Program-made: the position numbers and the translations under genes
Notes under the pieces: model-generated
Seen by the model: the letters and a program-made list of their open reading frames with translations, nothing else
The model's database searches: none
What the model was told of the DNA's origin: nothing
Shown: positions 1 to 6,156 of the stretch, one piece after another
Position numbering within the stretch: the stretch's first letter is position 1
Layout of the letters: each line of letters begins with the position of its first letter
DNA from: Clostridia bacterium
Lineage (GTDB): Bacteria > Bacillota_A > Clostridia > Oscillospirales > Acutalibacteraceae
Length of the DNA: 10,794 bases
Assembly (NCBI GenBank): GCA_017445685.1
Contig: JAFSTS010000305.1
Location: 1-10,794 of the forward strand
Direction: 5' to 3'

Positions 1-24
1 CATGTCGCTATTTTTCTTCAGTTC

Positions 25-372
25 TTACGACAGCCCGTAGGAGCGTCCGATGATGAAGGTCACAATGCCCAGACCGCTCACAGCCGGATCGTCAAAAAAT
101 GAGCTGAATTGTTTTGAGGACATCTGCTTTCCCTCAATGCAGAGAGTCACGATTTTTGAGTTTTTCGGTATTTTTGCCATGATTTGAGTTTTCTCATTTT
201 CAAGAGCTTGCGCGATCTGAGAAGGGGAGGGCGACTCAGGCAGATGAGAAGGCGTCAGCTCAATGACATTCATTTTGCATAGCGAAGTGAGCCTTTTCAG
301 ATATTCATCGCACGCAGAGCGAAGATATGTTTCCTTTAGTTTTCCGAGAACGATCAAGTTTATGTTTATCAT
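25..372 (-). CDS. rlmH: RlmH, 23S rRNA pseudouridine-1915 N3-methyltransferase, truncated by an in-frame stop (probable pseudogene)
   Basis: The first 106 or so residues match the RlmH/YbeA SPOUT methyltransferase family: an N-terminal I-x-L-I-V-L-G-K-L-K-E-x-Y strand, a YLKRL helix, and a late F-I-I-G-x-S-x-G-L-S SAM-binding loop. RlmH methylates pseudouridine 1915 in helix 69 of 23S rRNA in assembled ribosomes. Family members are about 155-160 aa; here a TAA at 27-25 stops translation at 115 aa, right after G-L-S, removing the C-terminal helix and the H-Q-x-x-R region of the knot. The frame continues past the stop as E-L-K-K-N-S-D-M up to the window edge, which fits the family. The loop also reads G-R-S where the family has G-G-S. 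The ATG at 372 follows GAGG with 10 nt between it and the upstream hydrolase stop, so the two are probably co-transcribed. The identity is confident; activity of the truncated product is doubtful. Confidence 0.85.
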   Translation of the reverse strand: MININLIVLGKLKETYLRSACDEYLKRLTSLCKMNVIELTPSHLPESPSPSQIAQALENEKTQIMAKIPKNSKIVTLCIEGKQMSSKQFSSFFDDPAVSGLGIVTFIIGRSYGLS

Positions 373-382
373 TTTTTCCTCG

Positions 383-1168
383 TCAGATCCTGATGATTTC
401 GTTGTCGTCCGTTGCGACGGTCAAGGTGTAGTCAAAGTTTTCTTCTGCGCCGATACTTGAAAAAGCGCGCTTTGTTTCTTCGTATGCTTTTTTTGGAGTG
501 TTGTTTTGGCGGCTGAGATGACCGAGAACAAATCTTGTCGTGCCGCTTTCAAGAAGCTTCAAAGCCGTTTCGGCGCATTCGGTATTCGGAAGATGCCCGA
601 ACTGTGAAAGGATACGCCTTTTCAGCGCCGGATCGTATGGGCCGTATTTCAGCATAGTGATGTCGTGATTGGATTCAAGCAATATCAAATCGCTTTTGTC
701 AATTGCCTGAAAAACCGAATCAGTTACTACGCCGAGATCGGTACAGATCGAAATTTTTCTCCCGTCAGGCAAAAATATATTGTAACCGACGCTGTCTGCG
801 CTGTCATGCGGAGTCGAGAACGGAACGACTTTCATTCCGCCTGCCTGTGCGCCGGAGGAATCAATGGGGATAAGCTCGGTTTTGTCGTCGACGATATTTT
901 TGCTTCTCATCGCCATGATGGTCTGAGCAGTAGCGTATATGGGAACGCCGAGGTTTTTTGCAAGCACCCGTACACCCTTGACATGATCGGAGTGTTCGTG
1001 CGTGACAAAAATCGCTTTTATCCCGTCCGTTTCAAGACCGTGGTTTTGGCAGGAAAGAAGTATCTGCTTTGCGCTGTTGCCGGCGTCGACCAGAATAGCT
1101 CCGCCGGAGGACGATATGTAAGTGCTGTTTGCACTGCTTGAAGAAAAAAGTGAGCAAAATTTTGACAT
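383..1168 (-). CDS. MBL-fold metallohydrolase, YycJ/WalJ type
   Basis: A 261-aa metallo-beta-lactamase-fold protein with no signal peptide, so cytoplasmic. Visible metal ligands are T-H-E-H-S-D-H at residues 56-62 (H57, H59, D61, H62), H121 in T-P-H-D, D144 in C-T-D-L-G, and H217 in L-G-H-L-S-R. The E-S-N-H-D motif at 165-169 and H-L-S-R-Q-N-N near the C-terminus are typical of the YycJ/WalJ group, linked in Bacillus to the WalRK cell-wall regulon and proposed to act as a nuclease/phosphodiesterase; the substrate is not evident from the sequence. The ATG at 1168 is preceded by AAAGGA. It sits between murA and rlmH; in Bacillus relatives walJ also lies near rlmH, which supports the assignment. 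No convincing promoter is seen in the 95-bp gap to murA, so read-through from murA is plausible. Confidence 0.9.
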   Translation of the reverse strand: MSKFCSLFSSSSANSTYISSSGGAILVDAGNSAKQILLSCQNHGLETDGIKAIFVTHEHSDHVKGVRVLAKNLGVPIYATAQTIMAMRSKNIVDDKTELIPIDSSGAQAGGMKVVPFSTPHDSADSVGYNIFLPDGRKISICTDLGVVTDSVFQAIDKSDLILLESNHDITMLKYGPYDPALKRRILSQFGHLPNTECAETALKLLESGTTRFVLGHLSRQNNTPKKAYEETKRAFSSIGAEENFDYTLTVATDDNEIIRI

Positions 1169-1188
1169 TGGTGATCCTTTTTACACAA

Positions 1189-1214
1189 ATACCCACACCG
1201 GCAGGCGTGGGTAT
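1189..1214 (-). terminator. Weak intrinsic terminator or attenuator hairpin after murA
   Basis: ATACCCAC at 1189-1196 pairs perfectly with GTGGGTAT at 1207-1214, and two more G-C pairs form beyond one mismatch, leaving a 4-nt loop. On the minus strand the stem is followed by TTTGTGT, a poor U-tract, so termination after murA is probably partial and would leave some read-through into the metallohydrolase gene. It could also be an mRNA stability hairpin. Confidence 0.5.
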
Positions 1215-1263
1215 TGGCTGATTTAGTTTAAGCTGAGGGGCGGTTGTGGTTCGATTTAAGCAA

Positions 1264-2556
1264 TCATGCAGTGGCGTTGTTCATCACAGTTTCCCGGATC
1301 GGAACTCTTTTGATGTCTGCGCCGACAGCCTGAAGCTTTTCAACGATGTTTTCATATCCTCTGTCGATGTGGACGATATCCTCGATCTCGGTTTTTCCGC
1401 TTGCAGTCAGACCGGCAATGACCATTGCCGCGCCTGCGCGAAGGTCGACAGCCTTGACATGAGCGCCTTTGAGGTTTTCAACGCCCTGTATGACCGCGAT
1501 CTTTCCGTTGACCTGGAAATCAGCGCCCATCTTCATCAGCTCGGAAACATACCTGAAACGGCTGTCCCAAACGCTTTCGGAGACGATGCTTGTCCCCTGC
1601 GCAACGGAAAGTAAAGTTGCCATCTGGGGTTGCATATCTGTCGGGAAACCGGGGTGAGGCATAGTTTTGACATTGCATTTTCCGGGTCTGGAATCGCTGA
1701 TGACACGGACGGCTTCGTCATATTCTTCAACGATAATACCGCATTCCTCAAGCTTTGAAGTGATGGACTCAAGGTGCTTGGGAATAACATGGTTGATAAG
1801 AACATTTCCGCCTGCGGCAGCGGCAGCAACCATATAAGTTCCTGCTTCGATCTGGTCGGGAACGACGGAATATGTGCAGCCGTGAAGCTCTTCGACTCCG
1901 CGGATCTTGATAACATCCGTACCTGCGCCCCTGACATCCGCTCCCATGGAGTTCAGGCAGTTGGCAAGGTCAACTATATGCGGCTCTTTTGCAGCGTTTT
2001 CGATGACCGTCAGACCCTTTGCCTTGACTGCGGCAAGCATGATGTTCATAGTCGCTCCAACGGAAACGACATCCATGTAAATGGAGCTGCCGTACATCTT
2101 TTCGGCGTGAGCTACTACCATTCCGTTATCAATCTTGACATTACAGCCGAGAGCTTCGAATCCTTTAATATGCTGGTCGATCGGCCTGACGCCGAAGTTG
2201 CAGCCGCCGGGCATTGAAACTCTGGCATTGTTAAATCTGCCGAGAAGAGCGCCGATGAGATAGTATGATGCGCGAAGATGCCTTGCATAGTCGTCGGGTA
2301 TTTCAAAGCAATCGACAAACCTTGTGTCGATTTCGAGAGTATTCTTGTTTATATATTTAACGCTTGCTACGAGGCTTTCGAGGATCTTGAGCATGATCTT
2401 AACATCGCTGATTTCGGGAATATTGTCTATTCTGCAAACATCGGCGGCAAGAATCGTAGCCGGAAGGATCGCAACAGCAGCGTTTTTTGCACCGCTGATA
2501 TTGATTTCACCGAAAAGGCGTTTGCCGCCATTGATAACTATTTTTTCCAATTTCAC
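1264..2556 (-). CDS. murA: UDP-N-acetylglucosamine 1-carboxyvinyltransferase (MurA)
   Basis: MurA transfers enolpyruvate from PEP to UDP-GlcNAc, the first committed step of peptidoglycan synthesis, in the cytoplasm; fosfomycin alkylates its catalytic cysteine. The 430-aa protein is full length. Seen directly: S-G-A-K-N-A-A at 21-27 (K24), the active-site loop P-G-G-C-N-F-G-V-R-P-I-D with C119, P-G-F-P-T-D-M with D307, D-L-R-A-G with R373, and H-I-D-R-G-Y-E with R399. The active-site Cys is intact, so no intrinsic fosfomycin resistance of the Cys-to-Asp kind is expected. Start choice: GTG at 2556 lies only 3 nt after AAGGAG. A TTG at 2550 (codon 3) lies 9 nt after the same site, gives an N-terminus M-E-K-I-V-I-N-G-G as in homologues, and makes the catalytic numbering K22/D305/R397 as in E. 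coli, so the TTG is a serious alternative. Firmicutes often carry two murA paralogues; which one this is cannot be told. Confidence 0.96.
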   Translation of the reverse strand: MKLEKIVINGGKRLFGEINISGAKNAAVAILPATILAADVCRIDNIPEISDVKIMLKILESLVASVKYINKNTLEIDTRFVDCFEIPDDYARHLRASYYLIGALLGRFNNARVSMPGGCNFGVRPIDQHIKGFEALGCNVKIDNGMVVAHAEKMYGSSIYMDVVSVGATMNIMLAAVKAKGLTVIENAAKEPHIVDLANCLNSMGADVRGAGTDVIKIRGVEELHGCTYSVVPDQIEAGTYMVAAAAAGGNVLINHVIPKHLESITSKLEECGIIVEEYDEAVRVISDSRPGKCNVKTMPHPGFPTDMQPQMATLLSVAQGTSIVSESVWDSRFRYVSELMKMGADFQVNGKIAVIQGVENLKGAHVKAVDLRAGAAMVIAGLTASGKTEIEDIVHIDRGYENIVEKLQAVGADIKRVPIRETVMNNATA

Positions 2557-2884
2557 ACACTCCTTGCTTTTTAATTAGACATGTTATGTATTCACAATAT
2601 ATGGTATAATAAGAAAAGATCGAATTAAATTATATCTGCGAAAGAAGTTACAAAATGTCATAAATCGCCAAAAAAGAAAACATTTACACTTTTTCCATAG
2701 ACACACAGACAATATTATAACACCTTACTCCAAAAAAATAAACCCCTTTTTAGCAAAAAAAGAGAAAAATCTTAATCATTTTTAAAAATTCTCATTTTGT
2801 AAGAAAATCAAGGCTCTTAAAAAACCACTACATATTGTATTGTTCGTAAAAGCGTTAAAAATAAACCGCAAAGATTTTTGAAAT
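2557..2884. other. AT-rich intergenic region, no gene seen
   Basis: A 328-bp gap between the pseudouridine synthase and murA, both on the minus strand. It is very AT-rich with many A/T runs. No ORF with a ribosome binding site, no tRNA-like fold and no strong GC hairpin was seen, so there is no recognisable terminator for the upstream gene. It holds an extended -10 promoter (2714-2722) and a second isolated TATAAT on the minus strand (2634-2629), either of which could drive murA. A TGG-TATAAT on the plus strand (2602-2610) has no gene downstream of it. Confidence 0.6.
2714..2722 (-). promoter_or_regulatory. Likely murA promoter (extended -10)
   Basis: On the minus strand TGT-TATAAT forms a perfect extended -10 element (TGn-TATAAT). 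The -35 position is only T-rich, which extended -10 promoters tolerate. Transcription would start near 2707, giving a 5' leader of about 150 nt before murA. Another TATAAT at 2634-2629 would give a leader of about 65 nt but lacks a well-spaced -35 (ATGACA lies 21 nt away). Confidence 0.5.
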
Positions 2885-3781
2885 TCAATCACTCAAAACC
2901 GCGCAGTTTTTCTGGATGTTTTTGACAATTTTTTTCATGTCGCCGGGCATTTCGGCAAAGAGTGAAATATTCTGCTTTGTGAGAGGATGAACAAATTCCA
3001 TTCTTCCGCAGTGGAGAGCCTGATGAGTGATGTCCTCGCGTTCGTTTCCGTAAAGACGATCTCCTGTAAGAGCGGCGCCCAGATGAGCAAAATGGACTCG
3101 TATCTGGTGGGTCCTGCCTGTTTCAAGGTTGATTTCAAGAAACGATCTCTCGTCGTCATGACAAATACATTTCCAGTGCGTAACGGCTCTGTCTCCGCTC
3201 TCACCGACAGCGCGCAGAGTTTTCATCGGATCGGGTCTGTATATCGGCGCGTCTATAACTCCGCTGCCCTCAAAGATACCTTCGGCAACGGCATAATAAG
3301 TCTTTTTGATTTTTTGTTTTGACAGAATCGAAGCGCTCAGCGTATTGAGCGCAACAATGCAAAGACCCGATGTTCCTTTATCGAGCCTTCCTATCGAGCG
3401 AAATGTGCAGATTTTGTTTTTGTTCAGCAGATATCCTGCAACATCGTTTGCAAGAGTATCGCCCTGATGGTTGTGAGTCGGGTGCATGGCGACAAAAGGG
3501 GACTTGTTCAAAACGATGAAATCTTCGTCTTCAAAAACAATGTCGATGTCGTTAAAAGTCGGCGTGATATCATTTTCACCTTCGTCGAGGTTGATTTCAA
3601 GCGTGTCGCCGGAGAAAAGATAGTCCACCGTTCTGATTTTTTCTCCGTTTTTCAGAAAACCGATCTCCGAATTTTTCAGGCTTTTTACAAGCCGTGACGA
3701 CAGACCGACTTCATTTTTTAAAAATGATTTAAGCTGCTGCCTGTCGTATCTGTCGTCGATTATGTAGGTGAGTTTTCTCAT
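2885..3781 (-). CDS. RluA/RluD-family 23S rRNA pseudouridine synthase
   Basis: A 298-aa pseudouridine synthase of the RluA family, which isomerises uridines in rRNA or tRNA. Residues 1-70 form an S4-like RNA-binding region (R-Q-Q-L-K-S-F-L-K, then L-F-S-G-D-T-L-E-I). The catalytic domain starts near 80 (I-V-F-E-D-E-D-F-I-V-L-N-K), with the active-site motif G-R-L-D-K-G-T-S-G-L at 131-140 (catalytic D134) and L-E-T-G-R-T-H-Q-I-R-V-H-F at 219-231, followed by G-D-R-L-Y-G. The residue before R-L-D is Gly rather than the commoner His. The ATG at 3781 overlaps the TGA of the glycerophosphodiesterase (ATGA, 3781-3778), so the two are translationally coupled. The target base (RluD, RluC or another specificity) cannot be assigned from sequence alone, so no symbol is given. 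Confidence 0.93.
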   Translation of the reverse strand: MRKLTYIIDDRYDRQQLKSFLKNEVGLSSRLVKSLKNSEIGFLKNGEKIRTVDYLFSGDTLEINLDEGENDITPTFNDIDIVFEDEDFIVLNKSPFVAMHPTHNHQGDTLANDVAGYLLNKNKICTFRSIGRLDKGTSGLCIVALNTLSASILSKQKIKKTYYAVAEGIFEGSGVIDAPIYRPDPMKTLRAVGESGDRAVTHWKCICHDDERSFLEINLETGRTHQIRVHFAHLGAALTGDRLYGNEREDITHQALHCGRMEFVHPLTKQNISLFAEMPGDMKKIVKNIQKNCAVLSD

Positions 3782-4515
3782 TTGAGTCTATTGAGCGCCT
3801 CAAGCGTTTTGTCGGGGCAGTCGCTCATTATGATGTCAACGCCCATTTTGATAAGCCGCTCGATGTCGGCGTAGCTGTTTACTGTCCAGGTGTTGACCTG
3901 TCTGCCTGCGTCTCTCATTTCTTTGTAACACTCGTCTGTCAGATTGTGGTAATTGGGATGGACGCATTCAATGCCGTGCTTTTTTGCGTACTGTCCGACA
4001 TCTATTATCCAGTCGCCCAGCAGGAATCCGCATTTTACATCAGGCGCAAGAGCCTTGAAGCGCATGACGGAATAATGGTTGAAGCTTGAAATAACGATCC
4101 TTTGACGAAGAGAAAATTCGTCGATAAGTTCAACCAGCGCTTTTTCGATTCCGGGGTATTCGTTATTGTCGGTTTTGATTTCAATGTTTGTAATAAAATC
4201 CTTTTCCTTGGAGACCATTTCAAAATATTCTCTCAAAGTAGGGATCGGATTGTTTGAAAATTTGTCGCCGAAAACAGCCTTGTAGGAAGCGTCAAACTGC
4301 CTTAATTCTTCAAGAGTATAGTCGGAAACGAATCCTTTTACACCGACCGTTCTGTAAAGATTTTCGTCATGTATCATGACGATCTGCTTGTCCTTTGTAA
4401 AGTGGATATCGGTTTCAAGTCCGTCTGCGCCAAGCTCGATAGCCTTTTTGAAAGCGAGCATTGTGTTTTCGGGATATTTGCTGCTGAAGCCTCTGTGGGC
4501 AAAAGCTTTTGTCAT
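3778..4515 (-). CDS. Glycerophosphodiester phosphodiesterase (GDPD family)
   Basis: A 245-aa GDPD TIM-barrel enzyme. The family hydrolyses deacylated phospholipid headgroups (glycerophosphodiesters) to sn-glycerol-3-phosphate and an alcohol, using a metal ion. Visible active-site residues: H7-R8 in A-H-R-G, the P-E-N-T motif at 15-18, E34 and D36 in G-L-E-T-D-I, H49 in I-H-D-E, E112 and K114 in I-E-I-K-T, and W210 in V-N-T-W-T-V. The length is normal for a short bacterial UgpQ-like enzyme. No signal peptide, so it should act in the cytoplasm. The ATG at 4515 has TAGGAG 9 nt upstream, and a near-consensus promoter precedes it. Its stop overlaps the start of the pseudouridine synthase gene. Exact substrate not determinable. 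Confidence 0.93.
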   Translation of the reverse strand: MTKAFAHRGFSSKYPENTMLAFKKAIELGADGLETDIHFTKDKQIVMIHDENLYRTVGVKGFVSDYTLEELRQFDASYKAVFGDKFSNNPIPTLREYFEMVSKEKDFITNIEIKTDNNEYPGIEKALVELIDEFSLRQRIVISSFNHYSVMRFKALAPDVKCGFLLGDWIIDVGQYAKKHGIECVHPNYHNLTDECYKEMRDAGRQVNTWTVNSYADIERLIKMGVDIIMSDCPDKTLEALNRLK

Positions 4516-4549
4516 ATTGTGTCACTCCTAAATTTGTCATCTGATTGAT

Positions 4550-4578
4550 ATTTTACATCAAAGAGCAGTCGATGTCAA
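4550..4578 (-). promoter_or_regulatory. Sigma-A type promoter for the GDPD-pseudouridine synthase pair
   Basis: On the minus strand TTGACA (4578-4573) and TAAAAT (4555-4550) are separated by exactly 17 nt: a perfect -35 and a 5/6 -10. The start would be near 4543, about 28 nt before the GDPD ATG. The -35 overlaps the TGA stop of the upstream membrane-protein gene (4577-4575), so this two-gene unit can be transcribed independently. Confidence 0.8.
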
Positions 4579-5354
4579 TTGCCGCTGAGAATATTGTTAA
4601 GGAAAAAGTATTCCGAAATTTTGTAGTAAGGGTAGACATAAAACACAGGCAAAACAAATATGCAGGAGAGTATCCACGGCAGAAAACTTATTTTCAGCCT
4701 TGCAAGACGAAAGCAGCTTTCGTCCATCAGCCTTGCGCTGTATTTCATCGCTTCAAAAGGGGATATTCCTTCGTTTTCGTAAAAGAGGATGAAGCAAAGC
4801 CTGTAGCGCTGAAAAGTCAGAAACGAAAAGAAAAGTCCGCTTAAAAATGAAACGCCGACGCTTGCGCTGACGAGAAGCAGCATTGTTTTAGATATTCCGC
4901 CCTGTAAGGAGTAAACGAGATATCCGCTCATTGCAGCGCACGGGAAAAAGAAGACGATCGCCCACAGGAATTTTACAATAAACAGGCAAAAGCTCAGCCA
5001 TACGCTTTTGAAAAACCATTTCGGTCTGTAGAAATAAAAAAGCCTGCCGATTTTCATTTTAGTTCTTTTTGAGGTTTCGTAAAACCAGATCTCCCTTGAC
5101 ATTTTCAGCGGCGACACAGCCAAAACTGACAGGAGGATACAAACGCTGTAAAAAAGCGCAAGTCCGATATCCTTAAACGAGCCTGCCGTAAAAGAGAAAC
5201 TGTCGCTCTGTGAAAGATAGTCAAAAAGATATTTCACCGCCACAAAAAGATTGTTTGACAAAAGCACAATTACAAGCGATATCACGGACACAGCGCAAAG
5301 TTTTGCAGTTTTTCCAAGCATAACGGCTTTTGAAAATATTTTGATTTTTCCCAT
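4575..5354 (-). CDS. DUF975-like polytopic membrane protein
   Basis: A 259-aa integral membrane protein with about five hydrophobic segments (near residues 20-44, 62-84, 113-138, 150-176, 221-246). Between segments 4 and 5 it has F-Q-R-Y-R-L-C-F-I-L-F-Y-E-N-E-G-I-S-P-F-E-A-M, then a helix with S-A-R-L-M, then a hydrophobic segment ending in Y-P-Y-Y. This resembles the DUF975 layout (loop with I-S-P-x-E-A, S-x-x-L-M, then a final membrane segment with a Pro-Tyr end). No enzymatic motif is visible and the function is unknown. The ATG at 5354 uses GAGGGAG with 8 nt spacing, but that site lies inside the 3' arm of a terminator-like hairpin, so expression may be conditional. It follows the YhhN-family gene on the same strand after a 78-bp gap. 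The family assignment is by eye and moderate. Confidence 0.7.
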   Translation of the reverse strand: MGKIKIFSKAVMLGKTAKLCAVSVISLVIVLLSNNLFVAVKYLFDYLSQSDSFSFTAGSFKDIGLALFYSVCILLSVLAVSPLKMSREIWFYETSKRTKMKIGRLFYFYRPKWFFKSVWLSFCLFIVKFLWAIVFFFPCAAMSGYLVYSLQGGISKTMLLLVSASVGVSFLSGLFFSFLTFQRYRLCFILFYENEGISPFEAMKYSARLMDESCFRLARLKISFLPWILSCIFVLPVFYVYPYYKISEYFFLNNILSGN

Positions 5355-5412
5355 AAAAAACGCTCCCTCAGTTTATTGATATCAACGTAATTATTGTCAT
5401 CAAAAGGGAGCG
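5355..5412 (-). terminator. Terminator-like hairpin that also holds the ribosome binding site of the next gene
   Basis: On the minus strand CGCTCCCT (5412-5405) pairs with AGGGAGCG (5368-5361), 8 perfect base pairs, followed at once by six T residues (5360-5355) and then the ATG of the DUF975-like gene at 5354. The loop is 36 nt and contains the perfect palindrome TTGATATCAA. The 3' arm includes the GGGAG ribosome binding site. The stem plus U6 has the form of an intrinsic terminator for the YhhN operon, and when read through it could block translation initiation. The long loop weakens the case for a constitutive terminator. Confidence 0.6.
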
Positions 5413-5432
5413 GTAAACATATTTTAACTTTT

Positions 5433-6152
5433 TTATTTTACGGCAATTATCGAAAGCGCGATCAGCGACTGACCGAGGAAATATGAAAGGGAATTGATAA
5501 ATTTGTATTTCACATCGGTTTTCCGCTTTTCTTCGAGTATGGTGTAGGTGAGCGTGAAGTCGGAAACAAAAAACAGTATTGCGCCCAAAAGCACCAAAAC
5601 AGCCGCAGAAAAATTGCCGCTTTCAAAAAGCGTCATTGAAAAAAGGAACGATTTTGCAATCATGATTGTCAGTATAAGCCCGTAAATCAGCACGGGGATA
5701 TGAAGCTTGCCGAGACTGATTTTTTTGCTTCTATTGTAGATTTCGAAAGCTACCAGCAAAGCTGCGCTGAACAAAATTTCAAAAATGCCGAGAACTTCCT
5801 TTTTTGCGTCAGTCTGAGACTGATATGTAAACGCTGTGATGAAGCAGAAATGCGTCAGCAAAAAGAAGAAGCCGCCGACGACAAAATAAACCTTTGAGCC
5901 GTTGAGTCCGAGCAGAAAATCTCCGAGCCACGCAAGACAAAGCGCAATGATTATCACGAGAGAATATATGCTGTCGGTATTCGTAAAAATTCTCGCAAGA
6001 ACGCCGAGCGACAAAAACGCTGTCGAGCAAACCATTTTCAGCGCAAGAGATCTGTTCGTCTTTTGGGGTATCATACTTTTGACAAACGGGTATATAAGCG
6101 CCAATTCGGCAGCGAGGATAATACCCATAATAAACCATTGAATAATACTCAT
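5433..6152 (-). CDS. YhhN/TMEM86-family membrane protein (lysoplasmalogenase family)
   Basis: A 239-aa protein with about eight membrane segments spread over its length. Family hallmarks are visible: L-A-W-L-G-D-F-L-L-G around residue 76, G-G-F-F-F-L-L-T-H-F-C-F around 95, L-L-G-A-I-L-F-F-V-S-D-F around 190, and a C-terminal Y-F-L-G-Q-S-L-I. Characterised members of this family cleave the vinyl-ether bond of lysoplasmalogens to release an aldehyde and a glycerophospho-headgroup. The conserved acidic residues (D in L-G-D, D in V-S-D) and the loop His are present. Many anaerobic Clostridia make plasmalogens, so a role in ether-lipid turnover is plausible but inferred. The ATG at 6152 has AGGGA 8 nt upstream, embedded in the last codons of the serine hydrolase gene only 4 nt away, so the two are an operon. 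Confidence 0.82.
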   Translation of the reverse strand: MSIIQWFIMGIILAAELALIYPFVKSMIPQKTNRSLALKMVCSTAFLSLGVLARIFTNTDSIYSLVIIIALCLAWLGDFLLGLNGSKVYFVVGGFFFLLTHFCFITAFTYQSQTDAKKEVLGIFEILFSAALLVAFEIYNRSKKISLGKLHIPVLIYGLILTIMIAKSFLFSMTLFESGNFSAAVLVLLGAILFFVSDFTLTYTILEEKRKTDVKYKFINSLSYFLGQSLIALSIIAVK

Positions 6153-6156
6153 TTTT

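Noticed and set aside
2602..2610. Plus-strand extended -10 promoter for a small RNA
   Set aside because: The -35 is poor, and no structured RNA or terminator is visible downstream on that strand.
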